Notes under the pieces: model-generated | Database searches by the model: none | Seen by the model: only the letters and a program-made list of their open reading frames with translations | Told to the model about the DNA's origin: nothing | Shown: positions 33,918-42,438 of the stretch, piece by piece | Numbering within the stretch: position 1 is the first letter of the stretch | Layout of the letters: each line of letters begins with the position of its first letter | Position numbers and translations under genes: made by a program | DNA from: Bacteroidia bacterium | Lineage (GTDB): Bacteria; Bacteroidota; Bacteroidia; Flavobacteriales; Schleiferiaceae | Length of the DNA stretch: 64,000 nt | NCBI GenBank assembly: GCA_030424545.1 | Contig: JAUHWL010000006.1 | Span: 124,001 to 188,000, forward strand | Direction: 5' to 3'

Positions 33918-35227
33918 TGTCTATCTTAGTTTTTACCCCACAGATTACGTCACGTATTAAATATGCATTTCATGTTTTGTTGCATGAAACATGTGGTATT
34001 TATGATGTGAAATTTACGGTTGATGAAAATCAGTTTAAAGCAGCCGAAGGCGCAAAAATCAATTACTCTCATCAGTATTTTGATGAATGCATAAACTTTA
34101 TTCCGCATGGCCTTCTGTTAGAAAAAGACATCAGCGAGCATGAAATTTTTGTAAAAAGGCATTTAAATACACCTATATTTTTTTCAGTATCAAAATCCAT
34201 TCTTCCTTTTGATCCTTTTGCAGCAAGTTTTTATCTGGTTAGCAGGTACGAAGAGTATTTGCCCCACATATCAGACCAACACAACAGATTTATGGCCACA
34301 GAAAGCTTGGCCTATAAAAATGATTTTTTAGAAATACCGGTTGTCAATATTTGGGCAGGATGGGTAAAAGAGCTCATTTTAAAACAATTTCCTAATACAG
34401 TATTTAAAGCTAGAAAATACAATTTTGTATCTACCGTAGATGTAGATAATTTGTTTGCTTACAAAGGCAAGGGATTGTTTAGAACCAGTGGTGCATTGGT
34501 AAAAGACTTAGCGGGTTTTCAGTTTAAGAGAATTAAAGAAAGAACAAGTTCTATTTTAGGGTACAAGCGCGACCCGTACGATACTTTTGAAGCGCAAATG
34601 GCCATGAATGACGAGCATAATATTGATAGTATCTACTTTATGCTTTTTGCTGAGTTTGCGCAATATGATAGGAATATTTCTATGTACAGCCCAAGAATGC
34701 AAGTGGCAGTGCGTGGTATGAATGATTATACAACCATTGGAATACACCCTTCTTACCGATCTAACGAGAGCGACAAAATTGTTGAAACGGAGATTAGACA
34801 ATTGGAAGAAACCTTGCGAAGCAGAGTAACAAAAAGTAGGCAGCATTTTTTAAAAATGACTTTTCCGGATACGTTCAAGAAATTAGTAGAATTTGGCGTA
34901 ACAGATGAATATAGCATGGGCTATGCATCAGAGTCAGGGTTTAGGGCCAGCATTGCAACACCTTATACCTTTTATGATTTAGAAATGGAAGTGCCTATTC
35001 CGCTAAAAATGCACCCGTTTATGGTTATGGATGTAACATTTATTGATTACAAGGTGGTAGATAAACAACAAACGTTAGATAAAATAGAATCGCTTGTAGA
35101 CCAGGTAAAAGCTGTAAACGGACAATTTATTAGCGTTTTTCACAATAGAATATTTAGTGAGACCGAACCCGAATGGAAAGGCTGGAAAAAGATTTATAGA
35201 CAAATGTTGGCTTATGCCAAACCATGA
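33917..35227 (+). CDS. Polysaccharide deacetylase family protein
   Basis: A 436-residue protein of the NodB/polysaccharide deacetylase superfamily, with an N-terminal extra domain (about 1-165) of the type common in Bacteroidota. The deacetylase core begins at KYNFVSTVDVDNLFAYKGKG (about residue 173), where the Asp in VDVDN gives the metal site; a further HPSYRSNESDK (about 278) could supply the metal histidines. The core ends with an FISVFHNRIF strand near 415. These enzymes remove N- or O-acetyl groups from sugars. Start codon is in TAATG, overlapping the SDR stop; the stop overlaps the next start by four bases (ATGA). Confidence 0.88.
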   Translation: MSILVFTPQITSRIKYAFHVLLHETCGIYDVKFTVDENQFKAAEGAKINYSHQYFDECINFIPHGLLLEKDISEHEIFVKRHLNTPIFFSVSKSILPFDPFAASFYLVSRYEEYLPHISDQHNRFMATESLAYKNDFLEIPVVNIWAGWVKELILKQFPNTVFKARKYNFVSTVDVDNLFAYKGKGLFRTSGALVKDLAGFQFKRIKERTSSILGYKRDPYDTFEAQMAMNDEHNIDSIYFMLFAEFAQYDRNISMYSPRMQVAVRGMNDYTTIGIHPSYRSNESDKIVETEIRQLEETLRSRVTKSRQHFLKMTFPDTFKKLVEFGVTDEYSMGYASESGFRASIATPYTFYDLEMEVPIPLKMHPFMVMDVTFIDYKVVDKQQTLDKIESLVDQVKAVNGQFISVFHNRIFSETEPEWKGWKKIYRQMLAYAKP

Positions 35228-36138
35228 TCAAGTTAGTAACACATACAGATTTAGATGTAGATAAGTGGGACACCTGCATAAAAGCAGATGAGTCTAAAAT
35301 GTTCTATGGATTAAGTTGGTATTTAGATATCCTGGTTAAAGAATGGGATGCCCTTGTGTACAATGATTATGAAGCAGTATTCCCGTTGATATTTAACAAA
35401 AAGTATGGCGTACATTATTTAAATAGACCTTATGGTGTACAGCAATTAGGCGTGTTTTCAAAAACAATATTATCGCCAGAGCTTATCCGAGATTTTATTT
35501 TGGCCATCCCAACAAAGTACCTGTTTATAGATGTTTTTTTAAACGTAAATAATCCAGTAGGGTTACTCAACCAAAAAAACATACACCGCAATGTAAACTA
35601 TGAGCTTAATCTTCACCGCTCTTACCAAAGCATTTACGAGGGATATAACAAACGCACGGTTAGAAATTTAAAAAAGGCAAAAAAGTTTAAGCACCGCATT
35701 TTTGAGCATGACAGCCCAGAGCAAATCATAACACTTTTTAAAAACAATAAGGGAAAAGAAACATCCCTAACCGAACAACAATATGCGGTTATGAGGCAGG
35801 TTATGTATGTCATGCTGCACAAGCATCGCGGTTATATGTGGACCATTTATGACGAGCATAATACCATTATTGCCGGAGCATTTTTTATTGAGAGTTTTGG
35901 TAGAATAACATTACTATTTTCGGCAACAGACCAAGTAGGTAAAAAACAGCATGCCATGACGTATTTGTTAGATGAGCTTTTTATTGCACGAGCTACGGAT
36001 CAGGTAGTATTTGATTTTGAAGGTAGCAACATTAAGGGCTTAGCAGATTTTTACGCAGGTTTTGGTGCCGAAGAAAAGATCTATTACAATTTAAAAATCA
36101 ACAAACTGCCTTGGCCGCTAAGCTTGATGAAGAAGTAG
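35224..36138 (+). CDS. FemAB-like GNAT N-acyltransferase
   Basis: A 304-residue protein with the GNAT/FemAB double fold: an N-terminal half (residues 1-150, YGLSWYLDILVKEWDALVYN) and a C-terminal half with LKKAKKFKHRIFEHD near 155-170, AGAFFIESFGRITLLFSATD near 220 and VVFDFEGSNIKGLADFYAGFG near 260. It belongs to the peptidoglycan-bridge/lipid-linked acyl transferase family by pattern; members add amino acids or acyl groups to cell-surface sugars. It follows the deacetylase gene with an ATGA overlap and ends the cassette. Its partner substrate is unknown. Confidence 0.85.
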   Translation: MIKLVTHTDLDVDKWDTCIKADESKMFYGLSWYLDILVKEWDALVYNDYEAVFPLIFNKKYGVHYLNRPYGVQQLGVFSKTILSPELIRDFILAIPTKYLFIDVFLNVNNPVGLLNQKNIHRNVNYELNLHRSYQSIYEGYNKRTVRNLKKAKKFKHRIFEHDSPEQIITLFKNNKGKETSLTEQQYAVMRQVMYVMLHKHRGYMWTIYDEHNTIIAGAFFIESFGRITLLFSATDQVGKKQHAMTYLLDELFIARATDQVVFDFEGSNIKGLADFYAGFGAEEKIYYNLKINKLPWPLSLMKK

Positions 36139-36207
36139 AGTTGGAGGAAAAGTTGATTCGTTAATGGGGTGGAATGAATAAAAATTCAGAGATAACTTTT
36201 TCGTCAT

Positions 36208-36861
36208 TCAAAAACTCCAATTTATAAACGGTAGTTTTCTTTTTTCATTCACATTCCAAAGCCCAAACTGAAACCCCTTAACTTCCTTGGCGAGATTGAT
36301 TACACCAATTTGCACACCTTTTATTTTGCCAACTTCGTTTATTACGCCTAGTTCTACTCCTTTTACAATGTTGTAATCGTTTCTAAGCAAGTTTAAAGCG
36401 AGTCCGTTTAACTTGGCGCCTTGCCCGTAAAACAACGAAATACAAACACCATTCACCCGAGTTTGGTAAGGGCCTAAAAGAGAAATTAAAAGTCCGTTGT
36501 GTTTGGCACGAAAAGCATCATGATTGATTAAATATGCTTGGCTTGTAGTATCAATTTCTGTGTTGATGGTTTTATAGTAATTAAACGAATAAAACATCCA
36601 CAAAGCACCCTGACCGAGAATTTGAATGTTTAAACCATTGCTGATTTTATAATACGGATAGCCGCACATTACTTCAGACCCCAACGGTCCAATTTGTAGG
36701 CCGTTGCTTTTAGGGCTAGCCGAAGGAAGAATAGAAACAACATTTCTATGCTTAATCGTCTTTGTAGTATCGGTATGGTTTTGTGCAGAAAGAGGTTGGA
36801 GCAAATAGCAAATGGAAATAGAAAAAACGAAAATAGTTTTTATAGCCAGAATACTTTTCAT
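36208..36861 (-). CDS. LA_2272-like surface repeat protein
   Basis: A 217-residue secreted protein with a signal peptide (cleaved near QPLSAQ, residues 22-27). The mature part has repeated short units of the type GLQIGPLGSE, GVCISLFYGQGAKLNGLALNLL, GVELGVINEVGKIKGVQIGVIN and GFQFGLWNVNEK. The period of about 20 with a G-x-x-x-G-x-x-N signature is like LA_2272/LA_2273 family surface proteins and similar 'GVQIGxxN' repeats. It may fold into a beta-solenoid or sit in the outer membrane. It lies alone between the cassette and a small membrane-protein gene; the upstream region has a heptamer repeat. Confidence 0.78.
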   Translation of the reverse strand: MKSILAIKTIFVFSISICYLLQPLSAQNHTDTTKTIKHRNVVSILPSASPKSNGLQIGPLGSEVMCGYPYYKISNGLNIQILGQGALWMFYSFNYYKTINTEIDTTSQAYLINHDAFRAKHNGLLISLLGPYQTRVNGVCISLFYGQGAKLNGLALNLLRNDYNIVKGVELGVINEVGKIKGVQIGVINLAKEVKGFQFGLWNVNEKRKLPFINWSF

Positions 36862-36896
36862 TAGTTAAATGATTCTACTCTTAAGTACACAGTTTT

Positions 36897-36924
36897 GCCA
36901 ACTGCCAACTGCCAACTGCCAACT
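36897..36924. repeat. Tandem heptamer repeat (GCCAACT)4
   Basis: Four perfect copies of GCCAACT from 36897 to 36924, in the 74-base gap between two minus-strand genes. Similar short heptamer arrays occur in several bacterial groups as variable repeats. It is not a CRISPR array because units are too short and there are no spacers. Confidence 0.88.
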
Positions 36925-36935
36925 GCCCAAAAGGC

Positions 36936-37457
36936 CTATAAATCGCGCTGAATTTCTTTCTTTAAAAAGTTTATGGCACTACGCGTAGGGAAAATGCTCA
37001 TTTCCATAGCACCTTCTAAAATGCGTTTGCTTAACTCGTACCCGGAAGCTTTAGGGTCTAGTTTTGCTGCGTGATTGTTTACAATAGAAACCGTAGCTGA
37101 TTTTGCTGTAACAACCATGCGCCACGCTTCTTCGCTCACATAAATTTGTTGCGACAAATTGTATTCAAATTCTTCTCTAATGGCTTTTAAAAGCAGAATT
37201 CTATATTCCTGCACATTTAAATCTTTACTCTGAATTCTTACCAAAAGGCTACTGGGCGTTATGCGTTCTAAGAAAAGTGATAATCGCTCAAAGGCTTGTA
37301 ACCTCATGGGCAGCGCATTTTTTTGATTTAATTTACGCAACTCAAAATTTCTTTTTTTGTCCTCGCTATCAACAAAGTTTGATAAGATCAGGTACGTAAG
37401 TAAAAGCATTAAAAGTGCCGGAAAGGTGTATTTTATTATTTCGAGAAAAACTTCCAT
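36936..37457 (-). CDS. Membrane-anchored conserved hypothetical protein
   Basis: A 173-residue protein with one N-terminal transmembrane helix (KYTFPALLMLLLTYLILSNF, residues about 9-28) followed by a cytoplasmic helical domain with basic and acidic residues and conserved-looking segments LRLQAFERLSLFLERITP and EEFEYNLSQQIYVSEEAW. The pattern recurs in Bacteroidota as an unnamed family, as far as I remember. It is not in an operon with either neighbour. Function unknown. Confidence 0.72.
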   Translation of the reverse strand: MEVFLEIIKYTFPALLMLLLTYLILSNFVDSEDKKRNFELRKLNQKNALPMRLQAFERLSLFLERITPSSLLVRIQSKDLNVQEYRILLLKAIREEFEYNLSQQIYVSEEAWRMVVTAKSATVSIVNNHAAKLDPKASGYELSKRILEGAMEMSIFPTRSAINFLKKEIQRDL

Positions 37458-37629
37458 GTATTGTTTCTATGTGCTTAGCGACAAATATCTAAAAAACACC
37501 AAGCAAACCAATAAAGTTTAGGGGCAAATCCATTTTTATTCTCATAAAGGCGCATTTTGATTTTATGTTGATGGTTACGCTGTTTTTATTCTAGAATTAA
37601 GAATATTTTTACGCCATAATTATTTTACC

Positions 37630-38823
37630 ATGAAACACGCATCAAATCTTTTACAGCAGCTTGCTGTACCCATGACCATAGAAATGACTCAGAAGAGCAG
37701 GGAGCTAGCTGCACAAGGAAAAGACGTGATTTCATTAAGTTTGGGAGAGCCTGATTTTGATACTCCAGATTTTATTAAAGAAGCGGCTAAGCAGGGGGTA
37801 GATCAAAACTATTCGCATTATATGCCCGTAGCTGGCTATCAAGATTTAAGAGAAGCCATTTCAGCTAAGTTTAAAAGAGACAATAATGTCATTTATGGTC
37901 CTAATCAAATTGTTGTATCAACAGGAGCAAAACAAAGTTTGGCAAACGTTATTCTAAGCTTAGTAGATGCAGGGGAAGAAGTGATAATTCCCGCGCCATA
38001 TTGGGTAAATTATGTAGAGCAAGTTAAACTGGCCAGAGGTAAATCCGTAATCTTACAAACCAGCTTTGAGTCTGATTTTAAAATCACACCAGCGCAACTC
38101 AAAGAGGCCATGAATGAGAATTCTAGATTGATGATTTTTAGTTCTCCGAATAACCCAAGTGGTGCTATTTATAGCGAAGCCGAATTACGCGCTCTGGCCG
38201 AAGTTATTGCCACCAAAAAAGACTTTTATGTAATGTTTGATGAAATTTATGAACTCATAAATTACGGCAAACCACATTTTAGTTTGGCTGCTATTCCAGA
38301 AATATATGATCAAGTAATTACCGTAAATGGCCTTTCTAAAGGTTTTGCTATGACGGGCTGGCGTCTGGGTTATATTGGCGCCCCAGAATGGATTGCCAAA
38401 GCCTGTGACAAAATTCAAAGTCAGTTTACCAGTGGTACTTGTTCTATTGCCCAACGTGCCGCTATTGCCGCAGTAAGTGCAGAGCCAAATAGCGTTAAGT
38501 ACATGGTAGATGAATTTGCTCTCAGAAAAGATTTAATGATAGAAAAGCTTGGTGCAATACCTGGTATAAAGGTCAAAAATCCTGATGGCGCTTTTTATGC
38601 ATTTGTAAATGTAGAAGAGTTAATAGGAAGAAATTTTCAAGGGCAAATCATGAAAAGCTCTTCTGATATAAGTATGTATATTTTAAATCATGGACTAGTT
38701 TCTAATGTGCCAGGCGAAGCTTTTGGATTGCCAGGGTTTGTTCGGTTTAGCTTTGCAGCAAGTATAGAATCTTTAGAAGAAGCTTGTAAAAGAATTGCCA
38801 ACTGTATCTCTAAATTAAATTGA
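37630..38823 (+). CDS. Pyridoxal phosphate-dependent aminotransferase (aspartate aminotransferase type)
   Basis: A 397-residue class I fold I aminotransferase of the AspB/type I-gamma group. PLP-site features: SLGEPDFDTPDFI at the N-terminal arm, FSSPNNPSGAIYS near residue 175, DEIYELINY near 205, and the Schiff-base Lys in NGLSKGFAMTGWRLGY near residue 237, followed by Arg binding of the carboxylate at FVRFSFAAS near 378. It probably makes aspartate or a related amino acid from oxaloacetate and glutamate; the exact specificity cannot be read. The stop overlaps the next gene's TTG start (TTGA), so the kinase is coupled to it. Confidence 0.93.
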   Translation: MKHASNLLQQLAVPMTIEMTQKSRELAAQGKDVISLSLGEPDFDTPDFIKEAAKQGVDQNYSHYMPVAGYQDLREAISAKFKRDNNVIYGPNQIVVSTGAKQSLANVILSLVDAGEEVIIPAPYWVNYVEQVKLARGKSVILQTSFESDFKITPAQLKEAMNENSRLMIFSSPNNPSGAIYSEAELRALAEVIATKKDFYVMFDEIYELINYGKPHFSLAAIPEIYDQVITVNGLSKGFAMTGWRLGYIGAPEWIAKACDKIQSQFTSGTCSIAQRAAIAAVSAEPNSVKYMVDEFALRKDLMIEKLGAIPGIKVKNPDGAFYAFVNVEELIGRNFQGQIMKSSSDISMYILNHGLVSNVPGEAFGLPGFVRFSFAASIESLEEACKRIANCISKLN

Positions 38824-39815
38824 TTTTGACGAAAAAAGAATTAACAAATCTGGTAGATAATTTTTCTAATAAAACAGTTTTACTCATTGGCGATGGTATG
38901 ATAGACGCCTACATGTGGGGGAAAGTATCTAGACAATCTCCAGAAGCACCAGTGCCTGTAGTAGATGTTTATAGCACTGAAAAAAGACTAGGAGGGGCTA
39001 CAAATGTTGCTGTAAACTTGGCTGCTTTAGGCGCAAAAACAATTTATTGCGGTTTTGTTGGCAATGATGAAAACGGACAAATTTTTAGAGACTTACTTAA
39101 AAAAAATAACCTTACAGAAGCAGGGTTGTTTACAGTGGCCAATCGTCCTACTACTATAAAAACACGTGTAATAGCTCACGACAAACACGTGCTTCGTGTA
39201 GATGAAGAAACTACAGAGAAACTGATAGACTATACCCGTTTTGTTGCACATATAGAAACGGTTATGCAAAACAACGCGGTTGATGTTATTCTTTTTCAGG
39301 ATTACAACAAAGGTGTTTTGGTGCCGCAGGTGATAAATAGAGTGGTAGAGTTAGCCAAGCAGAAAAATATTCCAACCATTGTAGATCCTAAAAAAGAGCA
39401 TTTTTTAAGCTACCAAAATGTTACGCTTTTTAAACCAAACCTTAAAGAAATTATAGAAGGATTGGGCGTAGAGTTTAATGCAAACAACGCGCAAGAAAGA
39501 AGTAAATACGTAGGTGTTCTTAAAGAAAAACTAAATGCCGAAATGATTTTACTTACGTTAAGCGAATCAGGTGTTTATATTTTGCATGATCAAGGCGAAT
39601 CACATTTGCCAGCTTTTAAAAGAAATATTGTAGATGTAAGTGGGGCAGGAGATACGGTTGTTTCTGTAGCAGCATTAACATTAGCATCCGGCTGCGCCCC
39701 AAAAGAAATTGCACTATTAAGCAATTTAGCTGGTGGCTTGGTTTGCGAAGAAGTTGGCGTAGTGCCTATTACAAAAGACCACTTTTTAACAGAGGCAATA
39801 AAGCTATACGCTTAG
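38820..39815 (+). CDS. RfaE1-like PfkB family sugar kinase
   Basis: A 331-residue kinase of the PfkB/ribokinase family most like the first domain of RfaE (D-glycero-beta-D-manno-heptose-7-phosphate kinase): IGDGMIDAYMWGKVSRQSPEAPVPVVDV at the start is the RfaE-type opening, GGATNVAVNLAALG is the first PfkB signature, and VDVSGAGDTVVSVAAL contains the catalytic Asp. ADP-heptose feeds LPS core, but alone the domain could also phosphorylate another sugar. The start is TTG at 38820, in a TTGA overlap with the aminotransferase stop; no ATG is near. Confidence 0.9.
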   Translation: MILTKKELTNLVDNFSNKTVLLIGDGMIDAYMWGKVSRQSPEAPVPVVDVYSTEKRLGGATNVAVNLAALGAKTIYCGFVGNDENGQIFRDLLKKNNLTEAGLFTVANRPTTIKTRVIAHDKHVLRVDEETTEKLIDYTRFVAHIETVMQNNAVDVILFQDYNKGVLVPQVINRVVELAKQKNIPTIVDPKKEHFLSYQNVTLFKPNLKEIIEGLGVEFNANNAQERSKYVGVLKEKLNAEMILLTLSESGVYILHDQGESHLPAFKRNIVDVSGAGDTVVSVAALTLASGCAPKEIALLSNLAGGLVCEEVGVVPITKDHFLTEAIKLYA

Positions 39816-39821
39816 TAATAG

Positions 39822-40679
39822 TTAAGCCAGCGTTTTTTGTTTGCTTGAAATAAAATTAAAAACTTCACGAATGGTTTTTCTTCTAATCTTTTGCTGCAAC
39901 TCCATGTCTACTACCTTTAAAGTGTATTGAAATTTCACCTCTAAATAATCAACCTTCATTTCTACCACTTTTAAGGCGTAAGATTTTGGCTCAATGTATT
40001 CCTCAAAAGAGTTTAATGACGTAATAATTTCTTTTTCTAAATCTTCAATACTGGTAATGTACTTTAATCCAATTTGAAAATCTACATGCATCAGGCGCGC
40101 ATCTTTTTTTGTATAATTTATTATTTCATTAGAGTGAACTTTGGAGTTAGGAATAATCGCAACGTCTTCATCATCATTTAAAAGTCTAACCTTTAACATC
40201 GTAATTTCTACAATTTTTCCTTTCTGATTATCTATTTTAACATAATCATTGATAGAGAAAATATTAGAGAAACTTAGGTAAATGCCACTTAAAAAATCGG
40301 CTATATATTCTTTTGTTAAGATGGCTACCGCTGCTGCAACAATGGTTAAAGAGGTGATGAGCTGTATGGGGTTAATGCCTAATAAACTCAAGCTGGTAAT
40401 AATAAACCCAATGCCTACAATAAAGTGCGCAATGTTTTCTATACCAAAATGAACATTGTTTTTTTTACCTGAAGGTATCTTGTTCTTTTTAGAGTAAAAA
40501 TATTTTGCAGTGCTAGACAGCAAATACACCGTTATATAAAAAACCACAAAGCCAAGTAGCGATTCTATTCTAGGGTGAGAACTTATAAATTTAGATGTAG
40601 AATCATTTATAAATTTAAAGTATGAAATAACAAAAAACGCAATTCCATAGACGGCAAAAAACCATTTTTTATTACTCAT
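39822..40679 (-). CDS. Mechanosensitive ion channel family protein (MscS-like)
   Basis: A 285-residue small-conductance mechanosensitive channel that opens under osmotic downshock. Three N-terminal transmembrane helices are visible, followed by the pore-lining TM3 region SLLGINPIQLITSLTIVAAAVAILTKEYIADFLSGIYLSF (about 95-145), then the beta domain with VKIDNQKGKIVEITMLKVRL and the C-terminal alpha/beta vestibule. The gene converges with the kinase gene, six bases apart, and lacks a clear terminator. Nothing unusual in the sequence. Confidence 0.9.
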   Translation of the reverse strand: MSNKKWFFAVYGIAFFVISYFKFINDSTSKFISSHPRIESLLGFVVFYITVYLLSSTAKYFYSKKNKIPSGKKNNVHFGIENIAHFIVGIGFIITSLSLLGINPIQLITSLTIVAAAVAILTKEYIADFLSGIYLSFSNIFSINDYVKIDNQKGKIVEITMLKVRLLNDDEDVAIIPNSKVHSNEIINYTKKDARLMHVDFQIGLKYITSIEDLEKEIITSLNSFEEYIEPKSYALKVVEMKVDYLEVKFQYTLKVVDMELQQKIRRKTIREVFNFISSKQKTLA

Positions 40680-40776
40680 AGCTACTTTTTATTTTTATGT
40701 AAGAAAGCGCTGCAAAGATGAAATTTTATTAAAGAGTAAAGGGTTTATTTAGAAACAAAGTGGGTTAAAATATGCA

Positions 40777-42435
40777 CTATTTTTTTCTACCAAATCTATG
40801 GTTGTATTTAATAAAACCTTGAATTTCAGAAAAATCATCTCCAGAATTTGTTTCTATTGTTTGCTTGGAATATTGTATGCTGCATTGAACAAAATCTGAA
40901 GGATTTGGCCGGAAAGTACATGTAGCACCGGGTAAAAAAGTTGTTGTTGATTTTACGCTACCTTGATAAACATAAATTTGATGAAGGTTTACGCCCAACC
41001 GCCATTTGTTTTTATTCAATGTTCGGGCCAATTCAAATTTGCCACCATACCGATGCTGCATGGGTGATATTTGGTCAAACCCCAAATAATCTACACCAAC
41101 CAGCCATTGCCATTTTTTTATAAACAATTGATAGAATAAAGCGGCATTATAGTTTTTTGATGCAGGCACACCTATGCCGTAATCTTGTCTGTTTGTACTC
41201 TTAAAAAAACCAAGCGATGTCCTTATTGAATGGCGGTTGTTTTTTTTATCCTTAAAAAGATATTGTAGAGAACCTGTTAAATTGTTGGAGATAATTCCTG
41301 TTTTAAGAGAGTCTTGATTTTCATATCCTTTTAAGCGCTGCTCGGTTTGGTAGTTAGAATAATTAACAAAAATCATCCAATGTGTATTGGGTTTATAAAT
41401 TACTTGCAAAAGGCCTCGCCCTCTTATGCTTTGTAATGCCCTGTTATTAACAAGGTTGTTTCGCATTAACCCTCCCTTTGCTTTAATACGTAGTTTCCGT
41501 TTAAGAATTCTGGCTCCTAGGCTTATATCAAAGCTTTCTAAATCATCTTGTATAAAATATGCCCCAAATGTTCTATACCCAGGAGCAACTCTTTGGTAGG
41601 CAAATTTGGTATCAAATAATTTTCCTCTGTATCCTATAAAGCCTTCTATGGCATCAGAAACTGTAGACGATGATTTCGGATTCCAAAACAATTCTAAAAT
41701 TGGCAATTCGCCTTCCTCTAAAAGATCTTGCGAGTTTTGATTCCACGTCATACCAGATACGGCATACTCCGCCCCAATAAACCATTTTTTTTTAAACAGG
41801 TAATGCTCGGTTCTCATAGAAACAACCATGTTTTCTTCAGGATACTGATCTATGCTTAACTTGGTTGAATCCACAGTATTTTGGAGGTCTTTTCCTTTTA
41901 GCAAAATCAGATCGATAAAATTATTTCTTGTTCCGAGTCCCAATTTAAAAGCATAAACATTTTGGGTATAAGCGTTTGTTTGATTTACATTGGTTAAAAA
42001 AGAGGAGGATCCTTGTTTTGTTGTGCCCCAAAATCCTGCAAACCTTAACAACCCCGGATTAAGTTCTGCACCAATGCCAAAAAGTGTTTTGCCGCTAAGA
42101 CTAAAATTAGATAGACGCAGGTTGGTGTGCCCAAAATGCATTTTACCCCATGCCCATTCTGGGTGTACACCAAAACGCATGAATTTAAAGTTTGACCCAA
42201 TGCCCACATTGTATAGCAAAACTTCAATGGGGATTTGCCAATTATTTTTCACCAACATGGGCCTGAATGAGGCTGTATATCTAAACGGCTCTCTTCTGTC
42301 TGAAATACCTATGGCACCATACCCGTTTGTGCTTATTTGAATAGTGCCTTTTAATGACCATGTTGTATCTCTTTCTTGAGCAAAAGAAAACGTGCAAATC
42401 GCCATTAGAAAAACCCCAAGGATGCAGTAGCGCAT
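40777..42435 (-). CDS. Large outer-membrane beta-barrel protein, unknown family
   Basis: A 552-residue protein with a signal peptide (LMAICTFSFAQ, cut near residue 20) followed by about twenty amphipathic strands: TIQISTNGYGAIGIS, NLRLSNFSLSGKTLFGIGAEL, WIFVGVDYLGF-like strands and a closing IQGFIKYNHRFGRKK. This looks like a 16-20 strand barrel of the outer membrane with polar loops. No named family is recognised. It lies three bases downstream of the 815-residue secreted protein gene and is certainly co-transcribed with it, so they probably form one surface structure or export unit. Confidence 0.72.
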   Translation of the reverse strand: MRYCILGVFLMAICTFSFAQERDTTWSLKGTIQISTNGYGAIGISDRREPFRYTASFRPMLVKNNWQIPIEVLLYNVGIGSNFKFMRFGVHPEWAWGKMHFGHTNLRLSNFSLSGKTLFGIGAELNPGLLRFAGFWGTTKQGSSSFLTNVNQTNAYTQNVYAFKLGLGTRNNFIDLILLKGKDLQNTVDSTKLSIDQYPEENMVVSMRTEHYLFKKKWFIGAEYAVSGMTWNQNSQDLLEEGELPILELFWNPKSSSTVSDAIEGFIGYRGKLFDTKFAYQRVAPGYRTFGAYFIQDDLESFDISLGARILKRKLRIKAKGGLMRNNLVNNRALQSIRGRGLLQVIYKPNTHWMIFVNYSNYQTEQRLKGYENQDSLKTGIISNNLTGSLQYLFKDKKNNRHSIRTSLGFFKSTNRQDYGIGVPASKNYNAALFYQLFIKKWQWLVGVDYLGFDQISPMQHRYGGKFELARTLNKNKWRLGVNLHQIYVYQGSVKSTTTFLPGATCTFRPNPSDFVQCSIQYSKQTIETNSGDDFSEIQGFIKYNHRFGRKK

Positions 42436-42438
42436 AAA

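Noticed and set aside
36897..36924. CRISPR array
   Set aside because: Units are seven bases with no spacers and no cas gene is nearby.
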